DNA of 64,000 nt from Sphingobacteriales bacterium JAD_PAG50586_3 (GTDB lineage: Bacteria > Bacteroidota > Bacteroidia > CAMBQF01): contig CP096135.1 of NCBI GenBank assembly GCA_023213195.1, positions 1,940,616 through 2,004,615 of the forward strand, given 5' to 3'. A model generated the notes under the pieces. It was not told the origin of the DNA and ran no database searches. It saw only the letters and a program-made list of their open reading frames with translations. How positions within the stretch are numbered: the stretch's first letter is position 1; the number at the start of each line of letters is the position of its first letter. Shown piece after piece: positions 7,808 to 18,316 of this stretch. The translations under genes were made by a program, and so were the position numbers.

Positions 7808-9122
7808 ATGAAACAGATAAAAGGCAACAAAAGGGTTATACGCGGCTGGATAATGTACGATTGGGCCAACTCGGCCTACCAGCTTACCGTAACTTCGGTA
7901 GTGTTTCCTGTTTATTACCAAGGCAGTAACAAAAGGTACTGTGGCCGATGATGTGCAGATGGTAAATTTTTTCGGGTACCATTTTCCTAACACTGTGTTG
8001 CTGGCTTACGCAATAGCCGCTGCCTTTTTATTTACTGCTATCATCTCTCCTTTCTTATCCTCTGTTGCCGATTATACCGGCGAAAAGAAAGCCTTTATGA
8101 AGTTTTTTACCTATTTGGGAGCCTTTAGTTGCATTGGCTTATTTTGGTTCGACAGAAACCACTTAGAGTTAGGTATTATTTGTTACACCACCGCATTAAT
8201 AGGCTATTTAGGCAGCCTGGTTTATTACAACTCCTACCTCCCCGAAATTGCCGAACCTAAAGACCATGATAAAATATCGGCCCAAGGTTTTGCCATGGGC
8301 TATTTGGGAGGAATAGTGCTGCTAATTTTTAACCTGGTAATGCTATTAGCACCAAACCTGTTTGGGTTTGATTCTTCATCTAACAAACCAGCCCAAATAT
8401 CATTTTTAAGTGTAGGTATATGGTGGATAGTGTTTGCCCAATACTCATTCCGCCGCCTGCCTCGCAACATCTACAACAAATCAACCAAGAAAAAACCTTT
8501 ACGCAACGGTTATAAAGAACTGCAAGGGGTTTGGAAACAGATTTGGACCATGCGCCTGCTACGCTTGTTTTTAGGTGGGTTCTTTTTTTACACCATGGGG
8601 TTACTTACTATGATGTACTTGGCCCCATCATTCGGCAGTAAGGTGCTAAAAATACCCGACGATGTACTTATAGCCACCGTAGTAGGCATACAGCTTTTAG
8701 GCATTGTGGGTGCTATGGCGTTTGCCCGTTTATCTAAAACATACGGTAATACCAAAGTACTTATTGGTGGCACGTTGGCATGGGCCGTTATGTGTGGGTA
8801 CGGCTATTTTATGAATAGCCAGCTTGAATTTATTATTATAGCCTGTAGCGTGGGGCTGTTTATGGGAGGCATGCAGGCTTTATCGCGCTCTACTTATTCT
8901 AAGCTACTACCCGAAACCCAAGATAACACTTCATTTTTCAGCTTTTACGACATTATGGAAAAGATGGCGGCCTTTATAGGCTCTGCAAGCTTTGGGCTTG
9001 TAGAGCAGCGTACAGAGAGTATGCGCTACTCGTTACTGGCCATGTCGTTATTCTTTATAGTAGGCATGCTGTTTTTATTAAGGATACAAAAGGAAAAATC
9101 GGCTAATTTAGCAGCCTTATGA
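7808..9122 (+). CDS. MFS transporter, UMF1/Atg22 family, one frameshift near 7922
   Basis: The N-terminal RGWIMYDWANSAYQLTVTSVVFPVYY is the signature opening of the UMF1 family (Atg22-like effluxer). The frame shifts at about 7922, where one extra G breaks YYQAVTKGTVADDVQMVNFFG. The remaining ~390 residues give about eleven further membrane helices, including TGEKKAFMKFFTYLGA and the late SVGLFMGGMQALSRSTYSKLLPE, a conserved family segment. Total length is about 438 residues, normal for the family. The cargo is not known; amino acids are the usual suggestion. Its stop overlaps the start of the Fe-S protein in ATGA, so the two are translationally coupled. Confidence 0.85.
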
Positions 9123-9841
9123 GAGTAGATATTTTTATACCCTGCTTTGTAGACCAACTTTTTCCGCAAACAGCCTTTAACATGGTTAAAGTGCTTGAGA
9201 AAGTAGGCTGCGAGGTTAATTACAACCCAGAGCAAACCTGTTGCGGTCAACCCGCATTTAATGCAGGACATTGGGAAATTGCCAAAGAAATTGGCAAAAA
9301 ATTTATTAAAGAGTTTGATGGCGACCGCTATATAGTAGCCCCTTCAGCATCGTGCGTGGGCATGGTTAAAAACTATTACCCTGAACTCTTCAACAACACC
9401 TCTATGCACAACCAATGCAATACCGTGCGTAAGAATATGTTTGAACTTAGCGACTTTTTAATAAACGTTTTAAAGGTTAGTGATGTTGGTGCAACCCTTA
9501 ATGGCCTTGCTACCTACCACGACTCGTGCGCGGCTTTACGTGAGTGTGGAATAAAACAGGAACCCCGTCAGTTACTTGAAAAAGTTCGTGGGTTAGAAAT
9601 TGTAGAAATGGAGCAAACCGAAACCTGCTGTGGATTTGGCGGCTTGTTTGCTGTAAAATTTGAAGCTATATCTGTAAGCCTTGCCGAACAGAAAGTGGAG
9701 AATGCAATGAAAACAGGTGCTAAATACCTGATATCTACAGACCTATCGTGCCTAATGCACATGGACGGCTATATTAAGAAAAACAACCTACCTTTAGAGG
9801 TGAAACACCTGGCCGATGTATTAGCTGAAGGTTGGGAATAA
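9119..9841 (+). CDS. lutA: LutA/YkgE-type (Fe-S)-binding protein
   Basis: 240 residues with two cysteine-rich CCG domains. The first runs from FIPCFVD to EQTCCGQPAFNAGHW, and the second from ATYHDSCAALRECG to ETCCGFGGLFAVKF. This CX(n)CCG pair binds a 4Fe-4S-type cluster in the LutA/GlpC/HdrB group. LutA with LutB and LutC oxidises L-lactate, but lutB and lutC are not adjacent here, so the pathway is inferred only from family. It overlaps the MFS gene by four bases, suggesting transport and oxidation of the same organic acid. Cytoplasmic, perhaps membrane-associated through partners. Confidence 0.8.
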   Translation: MRVDIFIPCFVDQLFPQTAFNMVKVLEKVGCEVNYNPEQTCCGQPAFNAGHWEIAKEIGKKFIKEFDGDRYIVAPSASCVGMVKNYYPELFNNTSMHNQCNTVRKNMFELSDFLINVLKVSDVGATLNGLATYHDSCAALRECGIKQEPRQLLEKVRGLEIVEMEQTETCCGFGGLFAVKFEAISVSLAEQKVENAMKTGAKYLISTDLSCLMHMDGYIKKNNLPLEVKHLADVLAEGWE

Positions 9842-9868
9842 ATAACGTTGAAAAACCATCTAATTTAT

Positions 9869-12243
9869 ATGAAAAAAATATTTCTACCCCTATTTACGCT
9901 AGTGCTTGTTTTAGCAAGCCAAATGGGCTACTCCCAGTGTACGCCTGTTAACTGTTTGGGCAGCTTACCGGCCTATGGCGGTATTTGCGATACCATGTTG
10001 CTTACCGGCAGGGTAAACGTGCCTTACAACAACGGCACCGGCGATTTTGAATCGTTTGTAATAACAAGTACATGTTTTGATGCTGGCTTAATTTCGCCAC
10101 CCAATGCGGGCACCAGTGTGCGCATTACCAATGTAGATAACTTTACCTACACCCTACTGCCTGCAGGTATTACGGCGGCTTCTAACCAAAACTCTTACAG
10201 CCCGCCAAACCCCGGCAATATTGCAGGTTGTGTACGTTTTTTAGGCACCCCTACTCAAATTGGTGTTTTTACCCCTACAGTAAACTTTTTAGCCGATGTT
10301 GTAGTATGTGGTTTCCCTATACCTGTTAGTAACAATGCAGCTTCATACCCATTAAATATGACTGTATTGCCCGACCCAACCTTTACCGGTCTGGGTTCTA
10401 CTTATTGCACTACCGATGCCGCCGTTACACTAACTGTTACAGGCACCACAGGCGGCACATTTACCGGCCCGGGCGTTACGGGTAGCACATTTAACCCCGC
10501 TACTGCAGGTGCTGGTACACATACCATCAAATACAAAGTTTCTCGCCAAGAGGGAGCCGCTGTTGCCCCGGCTGCCGATAGTATGTTGGTTACCGTTACC
10601 GTTTCAGCACCATCATTTACTTATTACTTAGATAATGATAACGATGGTTATGGCCTTATAGGTTTTGCACTTAGCTCATGTTCTTCTACCGCACCTGCTG
10701 GTTATGCTCCTGTTGCGTTTGATTGTAATGACAATAACAACCTAATCAACCCGGGATCGCAAGAAGTATGCGATGATATTGACAATAATTGTAACGTACA
10801 AATAGACGAGGGCCTGGCTTTAATTACTTATTATGAAGACAGCGACAACGATGGCTTTGGAAATCCTACAGTTATTACTACTTCATGTGTTGGGATATCT
10901 CCGGGGGTTATGTTACTAATGATTTGGATTGTGATGATACCAATAACGCAATTAATCCTAATGCATTAGAAATACCAAACAATGGCGTTGACGAGAACTG
11001 CGATGGCAACTTAGGTGTGGTTGACAATGATAATGATGGTTTTAACTCATCTGTAGATTGTAATGACAATAACAATACTGTTTACCCTGGCGCCCCCGAG
11101 CTATGCGATGGCCTTGACAATAACTGCGCCGGTGGCGTAGACGAAGGTCTAACTTTTACTACCTATTACTTAGATAGTGATAATGATGGTTTCGGTTCTA
11201 CTACATCAATATCTTCATGTTCGGTAACAGCCCCAAATGGTTACACAACTAACAATACCGATTGTAACGACAATAACGCCAACGTATACCCCGGTGCTAC
11301 CGAAATTTGCGATGGTATAGATAACGACTGTGCAGGCGGTGTAGACAATGGCCTTCCACAATTTACCTACTATCAGGATAATGATAACGATAACTATGGC
11401 GACTCTAACTTTCCTATTACAACCTGTAGCGCAACAGCACCTGCGGGTTACGCGGCTGCCCAAGCCGATTGTAATGATGCTAATGCCGCTATAAACCCAG
11501 GCGCTACTGAAATTTGCGATGGTATTGACAACAACTGCTCTGGCAGTGCCGACGAAGGACTTACTTTAACTACTTATTTCCTTGATTTTGATAACGATGG
11601 TTTTGGTAATACCTCGGTAGATTCTACCACATGCTCTCAAACGCCACCCGTAGGCTACATTTTGGTTGGTGGAGATTGTGACGATGCCAACAACACTGTT
11701 TACCCCGGAGCTACAGAGGTTTGCGACGGTGTAGATAACGACTGTGCTAACGGTATAGACAATGGCATTGCTGTTATTACTTACTACAGGGATTTTGATG
11801 CCGATAACTATGGCGACCCTATGGACTCTTTGCAAACGTGCTCTACACTAGCCCCTGCCGGTTATGTGCTAGACAATACTGATTGTAACGATGCTAATAC
11901 CGATGTGCACCCTAATACGTTAGAAATACCCAACAATGGCATTGATGAAGATTGTGTTGGTGGCGACCTTGTAATTGGCGTTAATAATATTGAGGCTGAG
12001 TTTGGCATTAAAGTATACCCTAACCCTGCACAAAACTTTGTAACACTGGCAGGTAATTTAAATGATAACCTGACTGTTACTGTTTACGATTTGCAAGGCA
12101 AACAAATTACTACCCACGCTATGCTTCAGGCATCAAACTACATGCTTGATATTACTAACCTTAAACCGGGTTACTATATGCTAGAGGTAAATAATAAAGC
12201 TACCCATGCACGTGCATTTACTAAAATTGTGGTTATTAAATAA
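9869..12243 (+). CDS. T9SS protein with seven MopE-type metal-binding repeats, one frameshift near 10905
   Basis: The signal peptide MKKIFLPLFTLVLVLASQMGYSQ starts at the ATG at 9869; the in-frame TTG at 9848 is less likely. After a beta-rich N-terminal region come seven repeats built on DxDNDGxG, CSxxAPAGY, DCNDxNxxxxPGxxExCDGxDNNC and IDEG, the putative metal-binding motif of MopE. The third repeat is shortened. The C-terminal ~85 residues (VYPNPAQNFVTLAG to FTKIVVIK) are a type A T9SS sorting domain, so the protein is exported and attached to the surface. A five-G run at 10903-10907 is one base short; restoring it joins the two frames. Total about 790 residues. Acidic loops suggest calcium or copper binding. 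Confidence 0.85.
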
Positions 12244-12266
12244 CCTGTTCAATTGCTAAAAATAAA

Positions 12267-12297
12267 AGCCTCCTGAATACTCAGGGGGCTTTTTATT
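12267..12297 (+). terminator. Intrinsic terminator after the MopE gene
   Basis: The stem AGCCTCCTGA with TCAGGGGGCT has one wobble, a four-base loop and a T-rich tail, 24 bp after the stop codon. Confidence 0.75.
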
Positions 12298-12312
12298 TCT
12301 ATACCTTTAGGT

Positions 12313-12612
12313 ATGCTTATTAAACCAAGTAAAACCCTGTTGCCGGCATTAGCTATACTTATTCTTTTAGGCGGTTGCGGTAATAATAGCCGGATAGACG
12401 AAGGAAATAGAATGGTTGATATGGTAGAGCAATACAAAAAACAGCACCATAAGCTACCTGAAAGCATAGCCGACCTTGGTATTAGAGAAGCAATAGATGG
12501 GCCTACATACTATGAGAAGAAAGATAGTGTGAACTACATTATATGGTTCGGCACTTCGCTTGGAGAATCAAAAATATATTATTCTTCTACAAAAAGCTGG
12601 GAAGATAATTAG
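12313..12612 (+). CDS. Small lipoprotein with pseudopilin-like segment
   Basis: 99 residues. The lipobox LLGGC places the lipidated cysteine at about residue 22. The mature part begins with Asn/Ser and carries MVDMVEQYKKQHHKLPESIADLG, which resembles the helix plus YPxSLxxLG turn of type II pseudopilin globular domains. It lacks the pilin methylation site. It lies between the MopE terminator and the convergent NamZ-like gene and appears monocistronic. Function unknown; likely anchored to the outer or inner membrane. Confidence 0.6.
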   Translation: MLIKPSKTLLPALAILILLGGCGNNSRIDEGNRMVDMVEQYKKQHHKLPESIADLGIREAIDGPTYYEKKDSVNYIIWFGTSLGESKIYYSSTKSWEDN

Positions 12613-12618
12613 CCTTAC

Positions 12619-13848
12619 CTACTCAAAATCAGGATACAATAAATACTTCTTTCTTAGCTTTTTAAAGTTATCAAGGGCCGGTTGCCAGCTTTTGCGTATG
12701 TCTTCTTCACTAACCTTATCTTTAACCTGTTGACGTAGCAATCCGCTACCCTCTAGCTTTTCAAAGAAAGAACTTTTGCCAAAGAAATCATCGGGTTTAG
12801 AGGTGTGGTTGTATGCGTTTATTAAATAGGATAATGAATATTTTACCGCACCATCTTTAGCCGCATTATAATGCAGGTTCTCGCCATAGCAGGCTGCATC
12901 GATATGCATAGGCTTTTTACTGCCTGCCATGCTCTTAGGAGTAAATGTAAAGGGCATATCTTTTAAATAAGGGCTGCCATACATTTCAAAAGGTGTTTTA
13001 GTGCCACGGCCTACACTTACATTAGTCCCTTCAAACAAACATAACGAGGGGTACAAGTACACCGATTCCATAGTTTTTAAATTAGGCGATGGGGCTATGG
13101 GCAGTTGGTACATCATTTTATGGTCCCAATAATCAACCTTTATATAACTAAGCTTGCAGGTTAAACTATCTTTTAGCCAACGCTCACCGTTTATCATCAA
13201 CGCAAATTCGGCAACTGTCATACCATGCACCACGGGTACGGTATGCATACCCACAAACGACCGGTATGTAGTATCTAAAACAGCTCCATCAACATAAAAA
13301 CCATTAGGGTTGGGCCTGTCCAGTATCAATAGTTCTTTGTTGTATTTAGCACAGGCATACATCATATCCGTAAGTGTGCTTATGTAGGTGTAAAAACGTG
13401 CACCCACATCCTGTATATCAAAAATCACATAATCCACATCGGCCAACATAGCAGAGTCGGGCTTGGCATTTTTACCGTATAACGATACAATCTTTTTACC
13501 CGTTTTAGCATCTATGCTGTCTTTAATATGTTCACCTGCATCGCCCATTCCCCTAAAACCGTGTTCGGGAGCAAAAATTTTAGCAATGGGTACGCCTAAA
13601 TACACAAGGGTATCCACCAAGTGCGTATAGGTATTGTATTGGGTGCGCACTACCGATGTTTGGTTAGCCACAATGGCCGCCCTTTTGCCGGGCAATAGTT
13701 TTGTTATATCAGGTATATTATCGGCGCCGTTAAGCACCATAGTATCGCGCACAATAGGGCCTTTGTAATATTGCAATGCCTGCCCTGTAACCGTGGTTGA
13801 TAGGCTGGTAATTACACTAATTAATAAAATGGTTACTATCTTTTTCAT
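12619..13848 (-). CDS. NamZ-like exo-beta-N-acetylmuramidase (DUF1343)
   Basis: 409 residues with a signal peptide ending near TVTGQA. Family landmarks are GKRAAIVANQTSV, IFAPEHGFRGMGDAGE, FDIQDVGARFYTYISTL, LDRPNPNG and NVSVGRGTKTPFE. DUF1343 includes NamZ, which removes terminal MurNAc from peptidoglycan fragments during muropeptide recycling (known for Bacillus and Tannerella members). The N-terminal NamZ domain and C-terminal DUF1343 part both appear complete. It probably acts in the periplasm. It converges with the small lipoprotein gene; stop codons are only about 6 bp apart. Confidence 0.87.
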   Translation of the reverse strand: MKKIVTILLISVITSLSTTVTGQALQYYKGPIVRDTMVLNGADNIPDITKLLPGKRAAIVANQTSVVRTQYNTYTHLVDTLVYLGVPIAKIFAPEHGFRGMGDAGEHIKDSIDAKTGKKIVSLYGKNAKPDSAMLADVDYVIFDIQDVGARFYTYISTLTDMMYACAKYNKELLILDRPNPNGFYVDGAVLDTTYRSFVGMHTVPVVHGMTVAEFALMINGERWLKDSLTCKLSYIKVDYWDHKMMYQLPIAPSPNLKTMESVYLYPSLCLFEGTNVSVGRGTKTPFEMYGSPYLKDMPFTFTPKSMAGSKKPMHIDAACYGENLHYNAAKDGAVKYSLSYLINAYNHTSKPDDFFGKSSFFEKLEGSGLLRQQVKDKVSEEDIRKSWQPALDNFKKLRKKYLLYPDFE

Positions 13849-13933
13849 CAGTTTCTAAATTACTCCAACGCATGGCTCTATATTTGAATGCGTAAAAATT
13901 ATGCCAACAAAACAATTAACCATATTATTCCTT

Positions 13934-13973
13934 AAAAGTCCTTCTCCTTTAGGAGAAGGATTTAGGATGAGGT
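13934..13973. repeat. Intergenic palindromic repeat (TCCTTCTCC hairpin)
   Basis: A ten-bp perfect stem, 13939-13948 with 13951-13960, is followed by ATTTAGGATGAGG. The same design (AAAAGTC, hairpin, then ATTTAGGGGTGAGG) recurs at 15212-15259 and 47247-47293, with a variant at 42040-42078. Confidence 0.6.
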
Positions 13974-13979
13974 AAAACA

Positions 13980-15208
13980 ATGAGGTTATCATTATTTATA
14001 GCACGTAAGCTGGTAAAAGGCACGCCCCGAAAAGGCCGCAGGCCATCGCGCACGGTGGTGGGCATAGCCATTGGCGCTATTGCGCTGGGCATGGCCGTTA
14101 TGATAGTTGCTGTGGCCATTGTTACGGGCTTTCAGCAGCAGGTGCGCGATAAAGTGGTGGGCTTTGGCAGCCATGTTATTGTTAAGCCCTACAACCAAAA
14201 CGAATCGTACGAAGGAAACCCTTTAAGCCACGCAGACTCTTTAGCTACGGGCATACGACGGATTGAAGGTGTTAAGCATGTGCAGCCTTTTATACTTAAA
14301 GCGGGTATGTTTAAAACCGGCGATGAGATTGAAAACATAGTAATAAAAGGGCTTCCGCACGGTTATAACAAAGATTTTTTGCAAAGTGTATTGGTTGATG
14401 GGGAATTAATTTCGCTACCCGACAGTGCGCCGTCTAAGCAACTGATAATCTCTAAATTTACCGCCAACCGACTTAAAATTAAGCCCGGCGATGATGTACT
14501 GGTTTACTTTATTGTTAAAAACGATATACGTAAACGCAAGCTAACCGTAGCAGGCATTACAGACTCCGGCTTTGAAGATTTTGATAAGCTTTTTGCATTT
14601 GCCGACACAAGACATTTGCAGCAACTAAACGGCTGGGATAGTACCCAGGCATCGGGCCTTGAAATTTTGGTAAATAACTTTGATAAGCTTGACCAAACCG
14701 GCGATGATATTAACCGAGCATTACCACCAAGCCTGCAGGCTAAAACTATAAAAGAAACCCAGGCCGATATTTTTGTGTGGTTAGATATGCAAGACATCAA
14801 CGCCATTATCATCCTGTCGCTAATGTTGTTTGTGGCTGTTATAAACATCATATCAGCCATGCTGGTACTGATACTGGAGCGCACCTCTATGATTGGTATG
14901 CTTAAAGCAATGGGGGCAGCAACAGCCTTGTACGTTGGGTGTTTATTAATTACTCATCAAACCTATTACTGCGTGGTCTTATAGCAGGCAATATATTGGG
15001 TATAGGCTTGTGCGTGATACAGTTGTATACCGGCGTAATAACGCTGCCAAAAGAATCGTATTATGTTGATAGGGTACCCGTATTAATAAGCCCGCTGCAT
15101 ATTGTGGGGCTAAACGTGCTAACCATAGCCGCATCATTTATAGTGCTCTGGATAACGTCTATGATTATTCGCGGTATTAGCCCGGTAAAGGCAATAAAGC
15201 TAACGTGA
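13980..15208 (+). CDS. ABC transporter permease, LolC/LolE (FtsX) type, one frameshift near 14929
   Basis: The N-terminal cytoplasmic segment LSLFIARKLVKGTPRKGRRP is followed by a first membrane helix (VGIAIGAIALGMAVMIVAVAIV). A large MacB-like periplasmic domain runs over residues 60-265, and the FtsX helices follow (IILSLMLFVAVINIISAMLV, LERTSMIGMLKAMGA). The frame breaks near 14929; adding one base gives ATALVRWVFINYSSNLLLRG and continues to AIKLT at 15208, about 409 residues. LolC/LolE subunits extract lipoproteins from the inner membrane together with LolD, which is not nearby. Several paralogues usually exist in this phylum, so the exact role is uncertain. Confidence 0.85.
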
Positions 15209-15211
15209 TAT

Positions 15212-15259
15212 TAAAAGTCCCCCTCACTCCTTTAGGAGAGGGGGATTTAGGGGTGAGGG
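15212..15259. repeat. Intergenic palindromic repeat between convergent genes
   Basis: Same family as 13934-13973: AAAAGTCCCCC, a CTCCTTTAGGAG hairpin, then GGATTTAGGGGTGAGGG. It fills the gap between the permease and thioredoxin stop codons and may act as a bidirectional stem-loop. Confidence 0.6.
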
Positions 15260-15262
15260 CTA

Positions 15263-15577
15263 TTACTTAGCCAGTTTGTTAAAGCTTTCCACATCGGCAC
15301 GCAGGGCGGCTTCGCCCCTCCAACCCAATGTTTTACCTATAACCTTAGCACCGTTAAAGTACATAATGGTAGGCAAGCTTTCTACAGCAAACTCGTCAGA
15401 TACTAAAGGATTTTCGTCGGTGTCAATTTTAATAATAAATACCTCGTCGCCCATTTCTTTGCCAATTTTATCAAGCACGGGGGCCAATACTTTACAAGGG
15501 CCACACCATTTAGCGCTAAAATCTACAATAGCGTAGCGTTTGCCGGTTAGTAGTTTTTCAAGGTCGGCCTTGGTCAT
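15263..15577 (-). CDS. Thioredoxin
   Basis: 104 residues with the active site WCGPC (Cys25 and Cys28), preceded by the strand AIVDFSAK and followed by the cis-proline segment SLPTIMYFNG. No signal peptide, so it acts as a cytoplasmic disulfide reductase. Its start overlaps the stop of the rhodanese gene (ATGA), indicating coupled translation. A rhodanese beside a thioredoxin suggests that the persulfide formed on the first is reduced by this or another thioredoxin, but the rhodanese is a lipoprotein and the compartments differ. It is last in a three-gene leftward operon. Confidence 0.9.
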   Translation of the reverse strand: MTKADLEKLLTGKRYAIVDFSAKWCGPCKVLAPVLDKIGKEMGDEVFIIKIDTDENPLVSDEFAVESLPTIMYFNGAKVIGKTLGWRGEAALRADVESFNKLAK

Positions 15578-16002
15578 ACCGGTAATTTTTTCTCAGCCGG
15601 GGCTACAACACCATTACCTGTATCAACCGGTTTACCTGCACCAGACCATGCCCTGAACCCGCCTTTCATATCGTAAAGCTCTGTAAAGCCCAGATCTTTC
15701 ATTTTCTTTACCGCTGTGGCACTGCGGCCACCGGCAAGGCAATAAACAAACGTAGGTTTACTTTTATCAAGCTTGGCTATTTTGCTATCAAAAGCAGCAT
15801 CGTCTATATTAATGTTTGATGCATTAACCAAGTGCCCGCTGCCGTATTCGTCGGGCGTGCGCACGTCTACTATTTGAGCCTCGGGTGTGGCATTTAGCTT
15901 TGTTTCAAACTTGTCAACATCTAACAAGTTTTGGCTAGACCCTGCATTGCACGCTAAAAAGGTAAATACAGCAATAACCGATAGTGATTTAAGAAGTTTC
16001 AT
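15574..16002 (-). CDS. Rhodanese-like lipoprotein
   Basis: 142 residues. The signal peptide and lipobox FLAC lipidate Cys18. The rhodanese domain spans about residues 27-128: IVDVRTPDEYGSGHLVNA, then the active-site loop CLAGGRS with catalytic Cys88, then GFRAWSGAGKPV. It would transfer sulfane sulfur or sense redox state in the periplasm. It overlaps thioredoxin by four bases downstream and the small membrane protein by four bases upstream, so all three are one translational unit. Confidence 0.87.
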   Translation of the reverse strand: MKLLKSLSVIAVFTFLACNAGSSQNLLDVDKFETKLNATPEAQIVDVRTPDEYGSGHLVNASNINIDDAAFDSKIAKLDKSKPTFVYCLAGGRSATAVKKMKDLGFTELYDMKGGFRAWSGAGKPVDTGNGVVAPAEKKLPV

Positions 16003-16190
16003 CGTAGATATTTTCTAAATACAAACATTAAAAATAAGGCTACTATAACGCCCAATATAAACAACAGGCTCTTATTGTAGTGGATTTTTGTAATCCTTCT
16101 GTCTTTAGAGTAAGACCAAACCAAACCGCCAATAAATACCAAGGCAAATATGCCTGCAAATATCCAATGGCCTGTTCCTACGTTTGTCAT
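15999..16190 (-). CDS. Small two-helix membrane protein
   Basis: 63 residues with two hydrophobic helices (WIFAGIFALVFIGGLVW and LLFILGVIVALFLMFVF) separated by the basic loop SKDRRITKIHYNKS. First gene of the rhodanese-thioredoxin operon, overlapping the next start in ATGA. A -7 box TAACTTTG (plus 16210-16217) lies about 19 bp upstream. Similar short proteins lead redox operons in this phylum; the function is unknown. Confidence 0.65.
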   Translation of the reverse strand: MTNVGTGHWIFAGIFALVFIGGLVWSYSKDRRITKIHYNKSLLFILGVIVALFLMFVFRKYLR

Positions 16191-16255
16191 ATACTCTAAT
16201 TATAAAATGCAAAGTTACCTATAATGTTTAAATGGAAGTGTAACTAATGTTACCA

Positions 16256-17307
16256 TTACTTAGCAGTTGTATCGGCAGGGGCTAATTGGTTGTTTAAACG
16301 GTCAATATCGGCCATGCGGCCTTTTAAAACGTATATGTAGCTATTAGCCTTTTTAGAACCCATACGGTCTGCCGCCCTGCGGGCCCACTCCAGCGCCATG
16401 TTATAGTCACCCATCATTTCGGCAGCTACAGCCATGTTATAAGTTGCTTTTCTGGCTATACGTTTCTTTTCGCTTTTACTAAGGCTTTTCCACTCTATAG
16501 CCGCGTTGGCCCAATCATCGCGTAATGCCATTTGCTTAGCCCTGCGCATACCCTTGCTGCCGCTGCCATAAAACTCCCTGCTGGTAAGCATCCACACCGG
16601 GGCTATGCGGCCACCGTATACACGGCCACCTTCAAAACCGGTGCGCATTACCGCATCTACCGGAAATACAGTGCGGGCAATAGCCTCTTGGGGGTTTTAC
16701 CCTGCCCGTTAAAGAACATAGATTTATACATCTGATATTGGTCCATAAGGCCGCCATCTTTGGCATACAACCTCCAACCAATAGTCAGGTTTACATTCTC
16801 GTTAGCATCAAAGTAAATTACATTAACGTCTTTACCATTCTGTTTCTCGGTGCGGGTTTTCTGCTCGGTAACAATTTTCACATCGCTATCAAAAGCTTCT
16901 ACCGCTAGTACGGCATCGGCGCCGTATTTAGCACATAGGCTTGCTATTTGCGCCTGGGTTAGCGGCGCGGGGAAAAAGCCCATTCCATTACCTTCCAGTT
17001 GCTCGTTTGATACAATAACGGTATAGCGGTCAGAATCGCGTAGGCCATCAACCACCCCATTCATGGCTTGGTCTACACCACGGCGGTCGGCCATAAGCAT
17101 CTCGCCGGTAAACAATCCTTCCAATACATTCATCCAGGCGTTTTTGCCTTTTGGCTTGTAGCGGTTTACCACCACAATTTTTTTAACGTCTTTAGAAACA
17201 TCAATATCGGCAGGCTTCATAACCCTAATGGTTTTAGAAGTAGTACATGCACTTGCCAGTAGTAGAAAGGCCAATAACAATGCTGAGATACGTAAGGAAG
17301 CTTTCAT
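16256..17307 (-). CDS. DUF6340 family lipoprotein, one frameshift near 16688
   Basis: The N-terminal frame (17307-16657) has a lipobox (LLLASAC) and the segments KTIRVMKPADIDVSKDVKKI, VNRYKPKGKN and CAKYGADAVLAVEAFDSD. It runs out of frame after GQGKTPK. The second frame (16648-16256) continues with MRTGFEGGRVYGGRIAPVW and a helical tail that looks like a TPR-type repeat (ATYNMAVAAEMMGDYNMALEWARRAAD). Adding one A near 16688 gives KTPKEAIARTVFPVDAVMRTG and a single protein of about 350 residues. DUF6340 has no known function; it is probably a periplasmic lipid-anchored scaffold. Confidence 0.8.
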
Positions 17308-17429
17308 AACAAATTGGTTTTAATACTAATAATACAAGTAGCTTGCCAAACCACGCAACAAACTAAAAATCAATACTTTATATAGAAAAAGCAAAGGCTG
17401 CTTATTAACTGGGAACCGACAACTGGCAA

Positions 17430-18313
17430 CTACAAAGAACACATCAACACCTTCCAGGCTTCTTCAACCTTATTATCATCAAGCAGGTGCTTGGCTATTT
17501 GGTGCAGGTGCAATTTAAGTTCTTCGGGCTTGTTCTTATAATCATCATACAATTCAAGAATAGCATGCTGCTTATAATTTTCCACCTCATCGTTAGTAGG
17601 TAGTTTTTCTACATTGCCCAATTGGCCCAGGTTATTACCCGTAAGTATAGTACTCAACCGTATTGCTTCGGGAATAGAATCTACCCCAATACCCATAGTG
17701 GTAATGGGCTTGGCAACCTCAAACAGCCCATCGGCTGCGCGTGTATACCAATCGCCACCCATACGGGCCACAAGGTCTATTTTACGTGGGTCTATAACAC
17801 CCTTTTCATCTAATATGCTATCGTCAATATGCATCAACACAACCTCGCAAACAATAAGGTTGCCTGCGCCGCCCTGCTGGCCCAGCTCAATAATATCTTT
17901 TACTTTACACTCAAACTGAACAGGTGATTCTTTAACCCTGTAGGGCTTAACAATTTCCGACTCTAGTTGGGTAAAGCCAGCTTTTACAAACTCGTTAACG
18001 CCCTGGGCATATTCTACACTGGCTAACGATGCCTGTTGAACAATGGGATAGGTAACTACATTAATCACCACCTCGCCCGTAGCGCGGGCATTCTCCAGCG
18101 TGTGCTTGGTGGTATTATCGCGCACACGGCGGTTGGGCGAAAATATGAGTGTTGCAGGGTTGCTGCTAAACAGGTTAAAAAAACTAAAGGGCGACAGGTT
18201 AGGTCGCCCTTGAGAATCAAGTGTGCTGGCAAAAGCTATAGGGCGGGGGCCAACGGCTCCTGTAAATAGCCATGCAATTTTGGGGTGGGCATTTCGCCCG
18301 GAATTATTTTCAT
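17430..18313 (-). CDS. Flavin reductase-like FMN-binding protein, one frameshift near 18259
   Basis: A split-barrel flavin-binding protein. The opening MKIIPGEMPTPKLHGYLQ starts at 18313. After one missing base it continues as AVGPRPIAFASTLDSQGRPN and LSPFSFFNLFSSNPATLIF, the classic FMN-binding region. The rest runs from RDNTTKHTLENARATGEVV through GAGNLIVCEVVLMHID to 17430, for about 294 residues. It lies 3 bp after frr on the same strand. Members reduce flavins or bind FMN for a partner oxygenase; no partner is adjacent. Confidence 0.85.
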
Positions 18314-18316
18314 CCG

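Noticed and set aside
11215..11463. Minus-strand ORFs within the MopE and giant genes
   Set aside because: They are antisense shadows of repetitive low-complexity coding sequence with no independent support.
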